Shown here piece after piece: positions 6,473 to 8,148 of a stretch of DNA of 8,148 nucleotides. The DNA comes from JAHJSA01 sp038204345 (lineage in GTDB: Bacteria > Actinomycetota > Thermoleophilia > RBG-16-64-13): positions 1-8,148 of the forward strand of contig JBBRDB010000118.1 of the NCBI GenBank assembly GCA_038204345.1, written 5' to 3'. Every line of letters starts with the position of its first letter. Position 1 is the first letter of the stretch. Below the pieces are notes generated by a model, which saw nothing but the letters and a program-made list of their open reading frames with translations, was not told where the DNA came from and searched no databases. Position numbers and translations under genes: made by a program.

Positions 6473-7191
6473 TACGGATACGCGGATTGCATAAGTACTT
6501 CGGTGCTCTCCACGTGCTGAAGGGCATCGACCTTGACATAAACAAGAGCGAGGTCGTGGTGTTGATCGGACCGAGCGGCTCCGGAAAGAGCACACTACTC
6601 CGCTGCCTCAATTTCCTCGAACTCCCCCAGGAGGGGACAATAGAACTCCTCGGCCGAAACGTCGATCCCCGCAAGGACAACCTGGACAAGGTGCGCGAGA
6701 ACGTGGGCATGGTGTTCCAACACTTCAACCTGTTTCCCCACATGAGTGCACTTGAGAACATCACGATGGCGCCTATCAACGTCAAGGGTCAGTCGAAAAA
6801 AGAGGCCCGCACCGCAGCCCGAGTACTCCTCGACCGGGTGGGTTTGGCCGAGAAGGAGGACTCTTACCCTTCACAGCTCTCCGGCGGACAGCAGCAACGC
6901 GTGGCCATCGCGCGCGCCTTGGCGATGAACCCCGAGATCATGCTGTTCGACGAGGTGACCTCCGCCCTCGATCCCGAGTTGGTGGGAGAGGTACTCCAAG
7001 TCATGCAGGATCTGGCCAAGAGCGGCATGACCATGGTCGTGGTCACCCACGAGATAGGTTTCGCCCGCGAGGTGGCCGACCGGGCCCTGATGATGGACGA
7101 TGGCCTTATCATCGAGGACGCCCCGCCGGAGCGTCTCTTCTCGGCACCCACCCACGAACGCACCCAGCGGTTCCTCAGCCAGGTGCTATGA
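6469..7191 (+). CDS. Polar amino acid ABC transporter ATP-binding protein (GlnQ/HisP type)
   Basis: This cytoplasmic ATPase powers the importer; two copies would dock on the permease dimer. It has 240 residues, the normal length. All nucleotide-binding motifs are intact: Walker A GPSGSGKST 34-42 with Lys40, Q-loop Gln84 in VFQHFNLFPH, signature LSGGQQQR 137-144, Walker B IMLFDE 157-162 with catalytic Glu162, D-loop SALD 165-168 and switch His194 in VVTHEIGFA. The phrase FNLFPHMSALENI and the C-terminal PPERLFSAPTHERTQRFL are typical of the polar amino acid branch. The start is GTG 6469, overlapping the permease stop as GTGA, with GGGGAGG five bases upstream. It is the last gene of the operon; the convergent regulator gene ends 22 bases further on and no clear terminator is seen between them. 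Confidence 0.96.
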   Translation: MIRIRGLHKYFGALHVLKGIDLDINKSEVVVLIGPSGSGKSTLLRCLNFLELPQEGTIELLGRNVDPRKDNLDKVRENVGMVFQHFNLFPHMSALENITMAPINVKGQSKKEARTAARVLLDRVGLAEKEDSYPSQLSGGQQQRVAIARALAMNPEIMLFDEVTSALDPELVGEVLQVMQDLAKSGMTMVVVTHEIGFAREVADRALMMDDGLIIEDAPPERLFSAPTHERTQRFLSQVL

Positions 7192-7213
7192 GCCAACGGC
7201 CCGACAGCTGCAC

Positions 7214-8148
7214 TCAGACCAACGCGGCGGCGCCCGTCGGGTCCACCTCTCCAGCCTGGGCGCGCCGGAGCCTGCGATAGTGATGCAGGGCCACCGCGAG
7301 GTGCAATTCGAGCCGGTCGCGCGGATCACGCAGCGTGCGGCCGGTCGTGTCGCTGATGCGTTCGAGCCGGTAGCGGAGGGTATGCCGATGCACGAACAGC
7401 GCTGCGGCGGTAGCCTGCAGGTTGCCATCGTGCTCGAGGTAGGCCTCGAGAGTCTCGAGCATGCGCCGCGCCCGTGGCGTATTGTCCGCCAACGGGCCCA
7501 GGCCCATGCGCACTGCGGCGTCGAGGTCCACCTGGCGGCGCTCCATATCGGCTACGAGGCGAAATACCCCAAGATCCCGATGCTCCACGAGAATAGGTGC
7601 TCCCGGAAGAAGAGGACTGAGTCGAGCCGAATCCTGAGCCTGGCGCGCGCTGAAGGCGAAACGCGTCACATCGGACTGCCTCTCGCCCAGGCCCGCCACG
7701 GCCACGGCGCCTCCGGGTTCAGTCGCCGCCCAGCGGGCGAGCACTTCCCGGGCGAGAGTCACAGGCTCACTGGGATCGGAGGCGTCGATGAGGGCGAGCA
7801 CGTCGCCTTCCCTCTCACGCACGAGAACGCTGCGGCCTCCCCCCACCACGACCTCTTCCACGAGCCGCTCGAGGCGCGCGGCCGCCGGCCGGCGCGCCAC
7901 CAGGGCCTCCCGCGAGAGGCTCACAGTGGCTCCCGCTCCGGCGCGGCCAGAAGACTCTACTACCCGGAGGCGGAACACCACCGCGGCGTGGGGCTGAGTC
8001 AGGTCACACCCGAAGCGACGAGCCTGCTCGATGACAACAGTCTGGCTGTAGGCGCCTGCGCCGGCCAGGATACGATCGAGGATGTCGCCGCGGAGACGGC
8101 GATTCTCATCCGCCACGGCCTCGCGGCGCATCAGGAGCAACGCCCCTA
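7214..8148 (-). CDS. PucR/CdaR-family transcriptional regulator, C-terminal part (runs off right edge)
   Basis: This is probably a DNA-binding regulator of a catabolic or uptake pathway. About 310 residues are visible and the frame is still open at the right edge, so the N-terminal sensor domain (PucR, GAF or similar) is missing. The first visible residues resemble the junction before the family's middle domain (RRLRGDILDRILAG). A degenerate GGDEF-like region follows (roughly bases 8008-7601, including FAFSARQAQDSARL). Near the C terminus lies the PucR helix-turn-helix (about bases 7465-7286) with GNLQATAAALFVHRHTLRYR, then DPRDRLELHLAVAL. These are strong hallmarks of the HTH_30 domain. A TTG at 8140 could be a start but would remove the domain every relative has upstream, so a partial gene is preferred. 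It converges on the amino acid ABC operon. Family members respond to purines, sugar acids or amino acids; the ligand here is unknown. Confidence 0.9.
   Translation of the reverse strand, partial: GALLLMRREAVADENRRLRGDILDRILAGAGAYSQTVVIEQARRFGCDLTQPHAAVVFRLRVVESSGRAGAGATVSLSREALVARRPAAARLERLVEEVVVGGGRSVLVREREGDVLALIDASDPSEPVTLAREVLARWAATEPGGAVAVAGLGERQSDVTRFAFSARQAQDSARLSPLLPGAPILVEHRDLGVFRLVADMERRQVDLDAAVRMGLGPLADNTPRARRMLETLEAYLEHDGNLQATAAALFVHRHTLRYRLERISDTTGRTLRDPRDRLELHLAVALHHYRRLRRAQAGEVDPTGAAALV

Noticed and set aside
5939..6595. A 218-codon minus-strand open frame opposite the permease and ATPase genes
   Set aside because: It lies opposite intact EAA-loop and Walker A coding sequence and has no recognisable features.
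1..8148. Mobile elements, CRISPR, tRNA or rRNA, toxin-antitoxin or defence genes
   Set aside because: I saw no terminal inverted repeats with a transposase, no regularly spaced repeats, no RNA-gene signatures and no defence-type domains on either strand.

Overview
The window is GC-rich, densely packed bacterial chromosome holding eight protein-coding genes, two of them cut by the window edges. No RNA gene, insertion sequence, CRISPR array or phage gene is visible. The organism cannot be named from this sequence. The high GC, the lipoprotein with a Cys followed by a Gly/Thr-rich linker, the PucR-type regulator and the FadN-type beta-oxidation enzyme would fit a deep-branching Actinomycetota (Thermoleophilia or Coriobacteriia-like) or a related monoderm. 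That placement is inference only.

Left block (1-3632, minus strand): a fatty-acid activation and beta-oxidation operon read right to left. A long-chain acyl-CoA synthetase (3632-1932) is followed after 20 bases by a thiolase (1911-775). The thiolase stop abuts the likely TTG start of a FadN-like 3-hydroxyacyl-CoA dehydrogenase (774 to beyond position 1). The order suits coupled expression: activation of the acid to acyl-CoA, oxidation of the 3-hydroxy intermediate, then thiolytic cleavage to acetyl-CoA. An acyl-CoA dehydrogenase and an enoyl-CoA hydratase are not visible. In FadN relatives the hydratase is the C-terminal half of the dehydrogenase polypeptide, which would lie off the left edge.

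Middle (3633-4788): a 205-base divergent spacer with a short A/T-rich patch and a 14-base tandem repeat. It is followed by a plus-strand ten-helix EamA/DMT-type permease of unknown substrate.

Right block (4789-7191, plus strand): a 122-base spacer with a clean inverted repeat and a candidate -10 box leads into a complete polar amino acid ABC importer: lipoprotein binding protein, permease and ATPase. A perfect 13-base-pair GC stem-loop separates the binding-protein gene from the permease gene. The permease and ATPase genes overlap by four bases (GTGA).

Right edge (7214-8148, minus strand): the C-terminal part of a PucR/CdaR-family regulator converges on the ABC operon with 22 bases between the two stop codons.

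Overall this is ordinary catabolic and uptake gene content. The parts most worth a second look are the non-coding elements: the inter-cistronic hairpin, the inverted repeat before the ABC operon and the tandem repeat in the divergent spacer. I found no convincing evidence of a previously undescribed system.
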